Source of the DNA: Druceiella hillmani
Lineage: Eukaryota; Arthropoda; Insecta; Lepidoptera; Hepialidae
Assembly (NCBI GenBank): GCA_039881145.1
Contig: JAYKKI010000138.1
Coordinates: 310,001-374,000 of the forward strand
Length of the DNA stretch: 64,000 nt
Reading direction: 5' to 3'
Under the pieces are notes generated by a model. The model had not been told where the DNA came from. It searched no databases and worked only from the letters and a program-made list of their open reading frames with translations. The translations under genes and the position numbers were made by a program. Below, piece after piece: positions 47,892-59,519 of this stretch. Numbering within the stretch: position 1 is the first letter of the stretch; each line of letters begins with the position of its first letter.

Positions 47892-49419
47892 GTAGAAGTT
47901 TTTAGAGTTTAGGTACACCAGAATTGTATTCCATCTCTCTAGCTTTTAAATAAACTTTTCCAGACTTTTATTTCAGAACTTTGTTTTGATGTTTTGGTCG
48001 ACACCCAGATATCGGAATATTTAACCACTTTTCTCTAGTTTAGTTTAATAGTTATTCATTAGGTAATACTCTAATTAGACTCTTTACTTTTGAGATAAAT
48101 AGATAAACAATTTGTATTTAAATTTTAACTGTAATGTCTTACTACATAAAATATTCCTGTATGTGTGCATGCAGCACCTCAAACTATTCAAAACCAAGTT
48201 TAGAACTGGTTTTCTTTTAGTTAAATAAAGGGAAATAGGGAAAAATTAATTTCCAGTATATTTTTTATCTATTGTATTGTAGCTCCAAATATATCAGGCA
48301 TCTATTTTCATAGATTCACATTGTATTGGAAAAGGTACGGTAGACATAATTCTGTAATTTTATTTTTCTAACAATTTCCAATTTTATCTTTTTAAAATTT
48401 TTGCGTTTATTTTATTTTGGTTTCCTTAATCAGATGACCAAAACCACACTTTACAATTACGTTATGCCCATTGGCTAGTCCGTCCATTCTTATCTCTTTT
48501 AGTTTAAGAATGACTTTGCTGAAATTTTAATGAACTACTTGGATATGCAATTTTTTTTTAAATATATGTACTTGGGTAATGAATATATTTTACCTCAAGG
48601 ATCAAATCGAATGTAATACTATTGGAGCAGTTTTAGGAAACGAAACCGAATATACCTAGTGGTATTTTTTGTAAAGGCACACCAGATATGAGCTTCTCAA
48701 GCGTTTTCAAGAGCCTTGTTCCACTTAACTTTCTAACATTGTATGAAAAAAACAATATAACAGAGTACCTAAAAGTTGAGTAACTCAGTAAATTCTTTCA
48801 AAATTATTTCTATCAAATTACATTATTTACTTTAAGAGATATAGGCGACTAAGTTATTTTTCTTGCAACTTTGAAGGATATATTGGGCAATACATTTAAG
48901 CTGTCAATTTAACAATTAGTTACTTGAAAAAAAAATTTTAAATTTCACTTATAATATGAAATATCCTCTCAAGTGGTTAGTTATAATATTTTCAAAATTA
49001 CGAAACCCCAAAATTATGAAAAACGAGATTTTTACAAGTCTACGCATAGGACATAATAAAAATATAGCGACGATTCTAGATGTATTTATGTCTCTTACGT
49101 AATATAATAAATTTAAATATAATATTAGGATTATATGTCGATAATTTTGATAGCATTCGGGTAGGTAGCGAATGAAATCTTTCCAAAAGAGGTTCATAAG
49201 TTTATAGTTATACTTTTTAAGTTATTTACACATAAACTCCATATAAAGTGCAGACGAGAATTGCATCTCCGACAAGTATTTACCTAGAATATATCTCAGA
49301 GTATCTGGAGGCTTATTATTGTATACAGTTAGATGACTTATAATATTGTGGCTCGTGCCAAGAACCTAATGAACTTCAACGATTCCACATAAAGAGGGAG
49401 GCATCAAACTAATTGCCTA

Positions 49420-50070
49420 AAATAGGTAATATTTCCAAGGATTTAAAAATGCTATCCTAGACCAAATTATTAATACGAAACACAAATATTCAAAAATCAA
49501 ACAATAACAAAAATCGCACTATTTGCCACATGCACTCTGAGACCATTAAACATAAAATTGAAGCGTAACCCAGTGCCACAAAATGGACTAGGCGCATAGA
49601 CAACCAAATAGCTAACATCATCCATCAGAAATTAGCAGTCAAACTTAACATCATACATACTTCATACAACTGCAAATTCTACTACAAATATATATCTAAT
49701 ACTACCCTAGAAAATTACACCCGTAAACTTTTCTCTAATCAAAGCATATTCACACCAGAACTTTTCTGTATAATAGACCCAATATAGACCTGCAAAAAAT
49801 TAATTAAATGATAAAATAAGCAGAACTAAAAACTTGATCGATATCGCACAAACAAATATAAATATAAACATACAAAATTTAAAAAAAATAATATCTGAAG
49901 AAAATCGTAAATATACGATTGAAAATATGAAGTTACTGAAGCGTGGAAGCAAAATAAAGTTTATGTAGTTCCCAAAGCTTTATCTACAACTAGACCTGAA
50001 ATCTACAACCCATATCAATATGCAAATCACCGCGACATTAAATACTTGCGCGATGAAATAACCCCGACTT
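49420..50070 (+). pseudogene. Fossil LINE 3' coding end, restriction-like-endonuclease type
   Basis: The base composition switches to A/C-rich, codon-like sequence. One frame from 49524 reads CHMHSETIKH, a stop, then WTRRIDNQIANIIHQKLAV, YYKYISNTTLENYTRKLF, a damaged IIDPI, and after frameshifts LIDIA. NKVYVVPKALSTT then follows near 49955. This order (Cys/His cluster, 'W..R.D', 'PD', 'LIDIA.PN', 'W....V.V.P...S.TG') matches the C-terminal zinc knuckle and restriction-like endonuclease of R2/R4-type LINEs as I remember them. Several stops and frameshifts are present. It sits exactly between units A and B. Confidence 0.55.
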
Positions 50071-50188
50071 TCTAAGAGGCAGGAAGTGTGAATGAATTCA
50101 CACTTCTGCTCATCAATTACGAATAAATAGCTGCGCAGTCAAACGCCATACGCCTTGTGATCAACCCAACACATCACGGCGACGACAT

Positions 50189-50222
50189 ATTTATATATAT
50201 ATATATATATATACATATATGT
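50189..50222. repeat. (AT)n microsatellite at the start of unit B
   Basis: About 30 bp of alternating AT with one 'ac' interruption. Confidence 0.9.
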
Positions 50223-50821
50223 ATCAATTAGATTAGTATATAATAATACACATACATTTTTACGTATGGAAGAGGCATAATAATTGGAAAAGGAACCGAA
50301 ATTCGGACAGAAAAAAAACTCAAAATTCAATGAATGAATTATATAACTGCAAAGCAACATACAAATGTTAACATGTATAAAATGATACAATAGTTGATTT
50401 GTTTGTGATTTCTGGTAGTTTCAAAAAATACGGGATGTATCGGTATTCTCTTGACTATTTTTGTCTTAACCTTCATCGGCACAACAAGAACGTAATGTAG
50501 CTTTTCTTTGCTTCATGTATATTTCCGACTTCTGTTTTCCACTCTCTTTTTCTGCCACTCGTTTCAAATAGCTTTCTATTTACCATGATTACTTTTTTCA
50601 CTATTCCTGATGACCCATACCAACACAGCAAACGATGATGCCTACCACAAATTTATATTCGGTGTAAATAATTTTTATTCTTAGATTGGTCGGTGCTGCG
50701 AAGAATAATTTAAAAAGAGCGACTTTTTTCCTTTTCCGTTTTCCTAAAACTAGCAAAGTACTCGAAAGCTCAAAACCAACGAGAAATAGGTATTTTGCGA
50801 GCCACGCATGACACATGACAA

Positions 50822-50888
50822 AATTTACAATTTATCGTCTTTTGTCATGCGTCAAAATGGCATGACAAAAGACGATAAATTGTAAATT
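50822..50888. repeat. Perfect 29-bp inverted repeat with 9-nt loop
   Basis: Arms 50822-50850 and 50860-50888 are exact reverse complements around 'gtcaaaatg'. The left arm aligns with unit A near 42670-42710, while the right arm has no partner there. The hairpin therefore seems to have formed after the A/B duplication by copying the left arm back in inverted order. Confidence 0.9.
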
Positions 50889-51999
50889 GATGATCATTTC
50901 GACACGTAATTGTGATAATCCAGTCGACTTCGTCTTATTTTTTTCGGTTGTTTGTTTTTAAGATCGCACACAATGGCGTTTTTGTAATTGTTTCTACATA
51001 AATAAATCATAATCCACATAGTCTATACGAACCAGTATTAAATTTTTGGAAAACGAAGTTTCGAAGTTGTTTTGGTCACAAAGGTAATGACAGCAATTCC
51101 CTATAACTTAAACGGCGAACCAAATTATTCTAAAAGGTCAAGACTGTAATTGAATACCACTTTAAGGGGAATCTATTAATCGTAAAAACTTAAACTACAT
51201 TATCGAACTAGTTTCTAAATTTTGAAATTTATTTAATTTAACAAGAAAAGAATGTTTTTTCTACCAAGTTTTGAAAACGCAGGTAATGAGTATATGGGAA
51301 TGACGTATATACAGGGTAGAAAATATCATCATTGTAGTAAGAAATGAAGCTAGAAGAAAAGAATGCGAGCAAAAGGTCTAATAAATAATTAAAACAAATA
51401 TTAAAAGCTGGTCTGGAAACTAGAAAATTTTTCTTGGAATGGAATCAATTAAAACTACATTTCACAACATTTTGCTACATTTTCAACAACATACATTAGG
51501 TACTTCCAAGAAAACAAATAAAATACATTTTTGAAATATAACGCTTTATTTCCTAAGCGTACTCAGATTTGTTGCGAGACAAATTAATGTCATAAATAGA
51601 TAAAATAGCTTAATTTACATATGATGCTTACGAAATATGTTGTCCGTTTTCGGAAAAAAAAATAATTTTCTCCCTTTTTCCGAGTAATGCCACATGTACT
51701 GATAACCAAATACTTCCACGTATGTCTCCTTTTCTTCTTTAAAATCCTTACACTATTATTAGATTATGTTTGAAAAGTTTTTAAGAAAAATCTAACTGAT
51801 GAAAACCAAGTTTGTTGGACGTAAGTAAAAAATTTGAAGTCCTTCAGACTTAACCTTAGAATCTTTACTTATGTCCTTCAATGTATTTATTGCTAAAATT
51901 TTCATAAGCGTGGCAACCCTGGTAGTAACAAAGCGTTTCCGCAACATGGCGGTATGAACGAAAATTAATTACATCAGTTATCTCTTTATGTCAGTGGAA

Positions 52000-53090
52000 T
52001 TAACACAACAGAAACAAATTAATTTGTTTTTACAAATGCAAGTAGACTGGCCATTTCAAAAATCAATGTCCGTGTGCAGAAAAAGTGAAGACAAATGCAT
52101 TTAGTGCACTTTTTCTCTCAGGAGTTCAATAAAAATTGTCCAATGTTTGTAATCAAAACAAAACTAAAGAAATTATTGTAGCAAAGTTAACAATTGGTCA
52201 TGTTTTATTCTCAGAAAACCTACAGATAACAACATGTTTCGATAGTAAAGAGTTTGCTACAAATGTAAAAAATATTTGTAAGTGCCTAACCTCACTACGA
52301 ATTTGCTATCGTGAGTAGAATTATTCTGAACAGTAACAGAGTGATATTTAATCATGGATGCTCAATTTACAACTCACAGAATGAATGTATCGGAGAAACT
52401 AACTTAGAAAATGGCGTATTATTTATTAAACATTGTGAAATCTGAGTAGCTCTTAGCAGCAGCAGTTAAAACTTCATGTACAACTTGACACAGATCGCTA
52501 TGTCATATAAATGCGAAACACTTGTATGAATTGAAAAATCAATCAGATGAAGCTGATCCATTTTTCAATTCAATGAACCCAAATTTAGATCAAAATAATG
52601 CTAACCCAGCTTTTATTAAAAATGTGATATCAGTAAGGTAAGATGCACAGTATGTTTTGGAGGAAAGCAAACAAGACTTCGGTTTCCTCAGAGTGCAAGC
52701 AGAAATCAGAAGGTTCTAGAACTGGTCCACACAAATTTATGTGAGCCAATGGAAAATCAATCACTTGGAAAAACTAGATATTACCTATTATTTGTGAATT
52801 ATTTCAACAGGATGTGCTTTATATATTTTTGCAGTCCAAGAACGAAACGTTCAAGTTTTTCAAACAATATAAATTTTTTTTTGAGAATCAGCAGCCTAAG
52901 AAGATTAAAACATTAAGAGCATGTAATAGTGGAGAGTTTGTTTAGCAGAAATGTTAAATTATTTGAGGTAATATGATATAGCCCACCAGAGAAAAAAAAT
53001 GTTTTAACTTGGGGTGTGAGAGAGGAACAATCCAGTTGCCAGAGAGAATAATACAAATTCTAAAGAAGGCGTAAGCCATCATATTAGCCT
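52000..53090 (+). pseudogene. Fossil Ty1/copia pol fragment (protease end, pre-integrase, integrase)
   Basis: Pieces occur in pol order. A connector after the protease contains KTKEIIVAK and TCFDSKEFATNVKNI (52136-52270). Then come VPNLTTNLLS and SRIILNSNRVIFNHGCSIYN with ECIGETNLENGVLF (about 52285-52430), and LCHINAKHLYELKNQSDE of the GAG-pre-integrase domain. CTVCFGGKQTR, LELVHTNLCEPMENQSLGKT and RYYLLFVNYFNR follow as the integrase N-terminal and core regions (52640-52810), and then a damaged catalytic region near 52910-52960. Frameshifts and stops are frequent. Reverse transcriptase, RNase H and LTRs were not found, so it is a 1.1-kb remnant. I saw no counterpart in unit A. Confidence 0.75.
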
Positions 53091-53613
53091 ATTATTTTGT
53101 TACATTTATATAACAGTCAAATCAAGACAAGTAGTACCTGGTCTTTTTTTAGAATATTTAGTTGCTAATTCATTACATATAATAATCACATACAGCAGTA
53201 ACAACAAAAGTCAAACACGTAGGAGAAAATGTGTGTAATTCGTGCGTAATATGTCGGAAAGATTATTTCGAAATGAATTCATTACGAATTTATACATGCA
53301 ATAGAATTATAATTGTGTGATAAAAAAGTATTTAAGCAAGTGTTGTGTAAGGTGGAGTAGTACACGTCTCACAATACTGAACAATCTCGTATAACAGTAA
53401 TTACGTTGAAACTAGGATGTTTTTCTAATTCCCTTTCCTTGAAATATCATTGAGTAATGATGTCAATGTCCGCCGTACAGGAATAAAATTAAATTATCAT
53501 GTTAATGGGCGAAAGTTGTAACACAAGGAAAAAATTAAGAGAATGAAAATTGGCGGTTGCGTATTAATAATGCATTATCAAAAGTATCAAGTGTCTTTAA
53601 CATCATTATCTGT

Positions 53614-53643
53614 CATAAATTTAACGCAAAAGTTAAATTTATG
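53614..53643. repeat. 12-bp inverted repeat with 6-nt loop
   Basis: 'cataaatttaac' and its complement flank 'gcaaaa'. Unit A has a related, weaker form near 45760-45785, so the potential hairpin is older than the duplication. Confidence 0.8.
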
Positions 53644-54049
53644 ACTTAATAAAAAATAAAATTCTCTGCGGAACAAACGAAATTACATGAATTTAGTTTT
53701 TATGCTAACCCGATGCTTGTGTCAGTACTGAAACACTTTTTATATTTCCACCCCATTTCACTTTCGATTCATTTTTATTTTCACACCGTTGTGAAGTGTG
53801 AGTTAAATGTATGGTTAAATTTTCATGTCAGTAAATGAATTAATTATGCGTTACATAAAAATAAATGGGTTTATTTATATTAAAGAAAATGAAAAAGACT
53901 TCTTTCTTTTTAATTTCAAATCTGCTTTTTTGCGGAAAAGCCAATTTTATTATGAATTTATTTATAGAACAGCTGTGTCCGTGACTTCATTCGCGTGGAA
54001 TTCGGAGTAAGAAAAGTTATTAGGAATGTTTTGACGTGAATACGTCTTT

Positions 54050-55030
54050 AAATTTGCTACCATACGGGGGCAATCCAAAAAACCTAATGATAACAAAATC
54101 AGGGCATAAAGTTTGGCGTTGCAGTTTCAAATCTATCCTCTACATTAAAAATGAAATTACACCACTGGATAGCTAAAGGATTAAAGAATTCATTACAATA
54201 ATCGAGAATAGTGACGCATCGCGAGCAGTGGAGGGGTAAGTGCCGCCATTTTGAGGATATTTTGCTGCGTATCGAGATTTGCAATTAGTATAACTTTTTA
54301 AAGTACGATATTCGTTTAAGTTTTAATCGTCATCTGTCGTCAAAATATATCGATTGTATATACAACATTATTTTAAAGTAGTGACAGTAAATATAATAAG
54401 GTGTTAGAATAACAAAATATTATCAAAAATATATAATGTCGGTCTATACGCGTCGAAAATCCAAAACCAAATACAGAGATCGTATACGACTGGAAAGGGC
54501 TTCTCAAGAACAATCGAATGGTAATAATAAAACACCCTATGACCGAGTCAAGCAGTGCCGGGAATGTAAAAGAATGAATACGACCAAGCGGATCAACGAC
54601 GGTGCCAGTACATCTGCAGCTGGGGCGGTTGAAATTATGCTTTACATAGACGTATTCACGTACAACACACGGCCGTGTCCATGACACAGCCACACCCCAT
54701 TTTTTTGTGTTTTTTTCTTATCGTCTCAGAACTCTACGATTAAAAAGTTCACTAAACATCCTAATAGATGGCGATGGTAGCCAATTCAATTAAGTTGTTT
54801 CTGATACTAGTTTACGCAACAAATGTAAATTAAAGATTGACGTATCTCTTTTATTTGTGAACCGACAGAAACGAAACCAGCCAATCTAAATATTAGCCCA
54901 AGTTAATCTAAATGCATAACTAAAAACCGCATCGCAAATCAGATCGGCAGTTTCTAAGATAAGCGTGTACAAAGAAAGTGCGCAAGACGAACATAAATAC
55001 AGACAATATGACAAACAAACAGATAACCTA
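54050..55030 (+). mobile_element. GC-richer transposon-like insertion in unit B, family unknown
   Basis: The block contrasts with its flanks in G+C and has no match in unit A. It includes 'gtgacgcatcgcgagcagtg', 'gtgccgccattttgaggata', an 82-codon open frame (54436-54684), and a 3' part with 'accgcatcgcaaatcagatc' and a run of 'acagac'-like words. That last part resembles the ends of insect Helitron or LINE sequences. Boundaries are approximate and the class is unproven. Confidence 0.4.
54436..54684 (+). CDS. 82-aa basic ORF of unknown, probably transposon origin
   Basis: The protein begins MSVYTRRKSKTKYRDRIRLE and has RVKQCRECKRM and NDGASTSAAGAVE. It is very basic at the N-terminus, contains a single CxxC and lacks a hydrophobic segment. 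G+C is near 45%, against about 25% nearby, and codon use is unlike the other open frames of the window, so this is probably real coding sequence. It may be the first exon or N-terminus of a mobile-element protein, since nothing downstream continues it obviously. The opposite strand is also open (54373-54693), but its reading looks antisense. The function is not recognised. Confidence 0.35.
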   Translation: MSVYTRRKSKTKYRDRIRLERASQEQSNGNNKTPYDRVKQCRECKRMNTTKRINDGASTSAAGAVEIMLYIDVFTYNTRPCP

Positions 55031-56185
55031 CTAAATAGTATTATTTATTGAGCTAAGAAATTATATTTTTTTATATTGCAGCAGCGCTTGCGACGAGTTT
55101 CATTTCAGGACTTTGTTTTGAGTCTGGTCGCCATCTGACCATCGGAATATTTGATAACTTTTCTCGATAATTAAATATATATTTCTAATGTAATGGCGCA
55201 CACAGACTTTATTTTCCAAAGAACAATTAAAGAGATCGAATTTGAGTACTTGAAGGAAATATATTAAATACATCAGAAAACGTGCTTGTATGTGCGCATG
55301 TGTACGTGCAGCAATAAAAATTCTGGAAAAAATTGGTTAAAATTAATATCCAGGATGTTTTTTTATATTATATTCTAGCGGCATATATTTACGTATCAAT
55401 GCTTTTAAATTTATATGGAAAAAAGTTTGATAGATGGGAATTTCGCAATTTTACTCTCCTAATTTTCAGCTGCAGTCATAATAACATTTTATACTGATTT
55501 ATTTAAATTACTGCCTTTATTCTTTATTAGCTTTCTATAACCTAATGGTTGAAATGAAATCTTTGTAATTATATCCCAACCGTCTGTCAGTCTTTCCCTT
55601 TTAGTTTAAGGCTGACTGTAATAAAATTTTAATCAATTATATGAACGTCCGGAAAAAAGTTTTTTTTTCAAAGTACTTTTGCATATATCAAATTGGGAAT
55701 GTACGCATTTTTTCCTCTAGGACCCCGTATTATGGGGTGTCATTGGATAAGATTTTAAAAATGAAACCGGAAACATCTTATGATCGTTTGAACTGTATTT
55801 TCACATTTAACTCTTCAATCTTGTATGCCAAAAATATGGAAAGAAATCAGGATGGCGATATTCCATAAGTAACTCAACTTAAAATTCTTACATGGGTGAC
55901 TAAACTATTATTGCACCTTTTGAAATATACACCAGACAATATGTTTACAGTGTTGATAATAATATCTTTATTAATATAAATAATACGTAAATTTTAATAT
56001 TTAAATCTTATATGTAACTAGTCTTAAGTGCTGTGGAAGGAATTCCCATATTACGAGTTTTTCTCGTGCTTAACAGGCTTTGTTTTCATTCCCTATACTC
56101 CATAGTTTAACAATTTACACCGTGAAGAGAACAATGAATATTTGTTTATGGATAAATAACTTATTACTAATTGCTAAGTTATTGT

Positions 56186-56236
56186 TACTGAATATATTTA
56201 TTAAATTGCGTTAATTTTGTAGAAATTCATTATTCA
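56186..56236 (+). repeat. PLE-flanking block 'F' (third copy)
   Basis: 'ttgcgttaattttgtagaaa' followed by 'ttcattattcaca' matches 26275-26320 and, inverted, 23205-23256. Confidence 0.65.
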
Positions 56237-56246
56237 CACTAACAGC

Positions 56247-56286
56247 CCACCTGAAGATGTTGTAATACAACAAAAACTAGGTCGTG

Positions 56287-56287
<1 letters not shown>
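56247..56287 (+). ncRNA. Decayed hammerhead ribozyme relic (PLE end)
   Basis: CCAC, CTGAAGA and a full stem II (GTTGT-AAT-ACAAC, with an extra T before it) are intact, but the second core reads AAAA where GAAA is needed. Stem III has ACTAGGT, so one pair is lost. Loss of the essential G12 predicts no cleavage. The predicted site would follow C56283. The element ends directly at an (AT)n tract. Confidence 0.6.

Positions 56288-56352
<65 letters not shown>
56286..56352. repeat. (AT)n microsatellite abutting the PLE relic
   Basis: About 66 bp of alternating AT with one 'ac' interruption starts at the last bases of the ribozyme's stem I. Confidence 0.94.
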
Positions 56353-56353
<1 letters not shown>

Positions 56354-57005
56354 GCACCAGGTTCCGACTTTATTCGAAGATTTTTAAAATAGAGGATCAG
56401 TGTTTTGCGGTAACCAGCAACAATAGCATCTGCTAATGAATTAAAAAAGGTAAAAAATGTTGATTTGGTTTATAAATGCTTATAAATACTCATTAAAAAA
56501 CTCGATAAGTAACCTATTATTGTGCATTAGGCAAAAGCTCGCTTGTTTAATTCATTAATATGTTAGAATGCTGTCTCCCAATTTTTATATCATTTATGAA
56601 AAAAAATAAAATTTACAGTTTCCGTATTTTATCTAAAACGCTAAAATTTTTAAAGCCATTTACAAAAGAATTTTCAAAGCATTTTCTTGTAGTGTCAAAG
56701 TTTTCTTCGAAAATTGTGGCATCAAATTATTGAAAGTGTCTTTAAACTAACCATTTCAAGTGTGGAGCGCTTTGATAATAACCAATATCTGATTAATTTT
56801 ACATATTTTTAGTTTTTAAAATAAATATTTACAAGTCCCCAGCAACAAACAATCAACCATTTTTCACATAATCTAGGTTTTATGACCAACATTTATTTTT
56901 CCCTTTAATTAATTAAGTCTTTTTCCTTCTTCACTCATTGCTCAATAGACATCGGCATTAGATCGCCTTAAGTTTTGATTGCATTATCCATACCGTGAAA
57001 TATTT

Positions 57006-57070
57006 GAATTTGATTTACTTTGATTTTGAATTTGATTTACTTTGATTTTGAATTTGATTTACTTTGATTC
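57006..57070. repeat. Three tandem copies of a 22-bp unit
   Basis: 'gaatttgatttactttga' plus 'tttt' recurs at 57006, 57028 and 57050 with almost no change. Confidence 0.95.
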
Positions 57071-57691
57071 TTTGGCCACCATTAGTACCAATATTTGACC
57101 ACATATAGAGTTGTTTAATTATTTTACCGATAAGATAACATTAAAAAATAAGAGAATGGGTTTAGTCACAATAAGCTGTTAATGGAATTTGTATACTTAA
57201 AATTCAAAGTATTTCTTCCTTATATAAATATTATCCTCAACAGATAGATGGAAAAAAAGGAAAGTGACCGAAGTAGTGACATCACGTTTTTTTTTAAACT
57301 GAGCGTTATGAATGTGAAAAACTTAAATATATGCAGAATCAATAATGATCGACATAGTATAATTTTTTTTTAAATTAATACTGCCAAAACAGGTGCAATT
57401 GACAAGGTTTTCAAACTCTATGTATATACTATAAATCTTTCATTAGTGCGATATATAGTTATTTATTTTTATAGTTATATATATCATTTTGTTTTATGGG
57501 TTATTTTCAAATTTACTTTTGCTTAGTTTTAATACTTTTATCATGTAATAATATTTATTTATTTAAAACTTACCTAACAAAACTGTATTTTTTTGACTGT
57601 TTTTAAAGAAAAGGATATATTGAATCGTTTTTTCTGTTCTTGACCTAAATTTTGGTAAAAACTAAACATTTCTTTTTCGATTTTCAAACGT

Positions 57692-57725
57692 ACGAGTTAA
57701 TGGACCATAAAGTCCATTAACTCGT
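57692..57725. repeat. Perfect 14-bp inverted repeat with 6-nt loop
   Basis: 'acgagttaatggac' and its complement flank 'cataaa'. It lies inside the right arm and is not clearly matched in the left arm near 36.5 kb. Confidence 0.88.
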
Positions 57726-58399
57726 GCTTTTTCTATTTATAATGAATCAGTAACAGCTCTTGAAATTAACAAGAATAGTCCCACAAAGTATTCAATATAT
57801 GATAATGAAACACTCACCTCACGCAGTTGCGGTGGAGAAGTTAATTCATTAAAGTCATTTACATTTGATCTTGATGCAATAATTTAAGGTGAAAAGCGAT
57901 TACATTAGGTGCGCTTAAATCGAATTGTGCCCCTTTTCCTAATCGGATACAGGAAACGTTTTACATTACCTTAATGAAAAACCATCATACATCTTGATAT
58001 AGAAAATCATATAGAATCATGAAAATATATATTTAGTTATATTGCCCAACAAAATATTTTTGTTAAATTGCAAATTATGTTTATTTCTCTGACGTTTTCT
58101 ATGTTTCTGTAATATATAAATTATCTGTATCCTATAATCCAAACTAATCCTTTGTATAACCTGTTAATCTTGAATTTAATATAAATGATAATCGTGACAC
58201 ATACATATTTAAGAAGGTGAGATACCCAAGAGTAAGGTGTACGATTAATTATACCACGTGACAAGTTAATAAATTAATGCAATATTTTAATGTAGTAAGC
58301 TAATTTAAAAGGAACATTGTAGGAATTAATTAACTCAGTATTAATTTTAAAACTATAAATTGTTAATATACGATCAAAATTCCAATGTAATTGTACTAT

Positions 58400-58990
58400 A
58401 ACGGCAAATTTTTTTAATATATTATATGCACCATTTTATAGTATATCTGGGACACGCCAAAGTCTCTGCTAAGGGAAAAACAATACTACCCTCGAGATAT
58501 TTTGTGGAAAAATGTTTAAAAGTACAGATTTTTTCTATCTATTTTTTTATATGTGCAAAGATTACGATAATACGAGAATAACATTTTTGTGGTAATGATA
58601 TGGCGCTTTAATTTGATAATAAATTTTTTTTAGGATTCTGTACATAAAGTGGGGAAATGAAACCGTTATAAGATTAGTTACACGTCCGCCTGCCCATCTC
58701 TCATAGCGCCGATTGAATCAGAAATAATTTTACGTGAAACTTGAAGTTGGCATATTAATAAAATATATTATCACATTGTCCATATCACAACATCTAACTC
58801 TCACAAATATTTATATTGAAAATTTAGGAATGATATTAAATAGCCAACAGTATTTAAATACAGTGTGTGGTATCATATCAAAGAGTTATGGGCAAAATTT
58901 TTGCTTCCATATTTTAGGAAGCGTGTCTTGAAATATATTCTGGAAAATGAGCAAGAACTTGCCCCAACCATTTTATTTTCGAAACTATTA
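58400..58990 (+). repeat. Worn insect-type repeat shared by both arms
   Basis: 'aggattctgtacataaagtg' and 'cacgtccgcctgcccatctc' follow the word order of the 'ggttccgtacc..gtccgtctgtc' repeats of insects. The inverted partner is at about 35050-35660, where 'tctatgtacggaatcctca' appears. 'aaaaatctgtacttttaaac' is shared in both arms. Confidence 0.5.
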
Positions 58991-59519
58991 AACACAAAAT
59001 TATATTCGCGTTAATACATGGGTCTCTCTATTTAATTATATTAGGTATTCGACCAAATCCTTAGAGCTTCTGCAGTTTTAGGTCTTTGTACATGCGTCCA
59101 TATTACGAAAAGGCATAAGATGGAGATCTTGAGTAATGTAAAAAACATTTTACTTTATGCAACACATGTAGATGAACGAAGAAAAAAAAAATTAAGGTTC
59201 GAATAACGCACAACGTCCCGATTTTTCCTTCCAACAGTATTTTTTAAAAAAGGTCTGCAGAAGATTTAAAAAAAATTAAAAATTAAATGTATAGATCAGT
59301 ACTATGGTACTCACTAGCATTTTATTGGTTTTTAGGTATTCGCTAGTATAATCATTTTAGGTACCTATGTATGAATATCACGAATTAAACTAAGAATACT
59401 TCGTGAATTCGATTAAATAAAATAAGCACGTGAAGCTACTCGGAATACATGCATGACGATGGTCAAAGTTGCACTCTACCATAAGACAACCAAACATAAT
59501 CAAAGTATTAAAGAAAGAA

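Larger units (their letters stand above)
42060..48910 (+). repeat. Direct duplication unit A
   Basis: It aligns in order and orientation with unit B (50180-55965). Blocks: 42450-42830 with 50570-51030; 42850-43020 with 51050-51220; 45500-45930 with 53370-53760; 47960-48910 with 55100-55965. Shared words include 'aaattggcggttgcgt' and 'atctgtcataaattt'. Divergence is large (about 65-75% identity by eye), with different insertions in each unit. No gene is recognised as the shared content. Confidence 0.75.
50180..55965 (+). repeat. Direct duplication unit B
   Basis: This is the partner of unit A, at an offset of about 8.1 kb at its start and about 7.1 kb at its end. Insertions seen only here are a copia pol fossil (52.0-53.1 kb), a transposon-like piece (54.05-55.03 kb) and the extra arm of a hairpin (50822-50888). 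Confidence 0.75.
55966..57000. other. AT-rich non-coding DNA between unit B and the right arm
   Basis: This contains a PLE end relic with its flank and a microsatellite, listed separately. Otherwise nothing gene-like is seen. Confidence 0.5.

Noticed and set aside
58734..58931. 65-codon frame in the right arm
   Set aside because: The matching region in the left arm is open in a different register with unrelated residues. The nucleotide similarity is that of a non-coding repeat.
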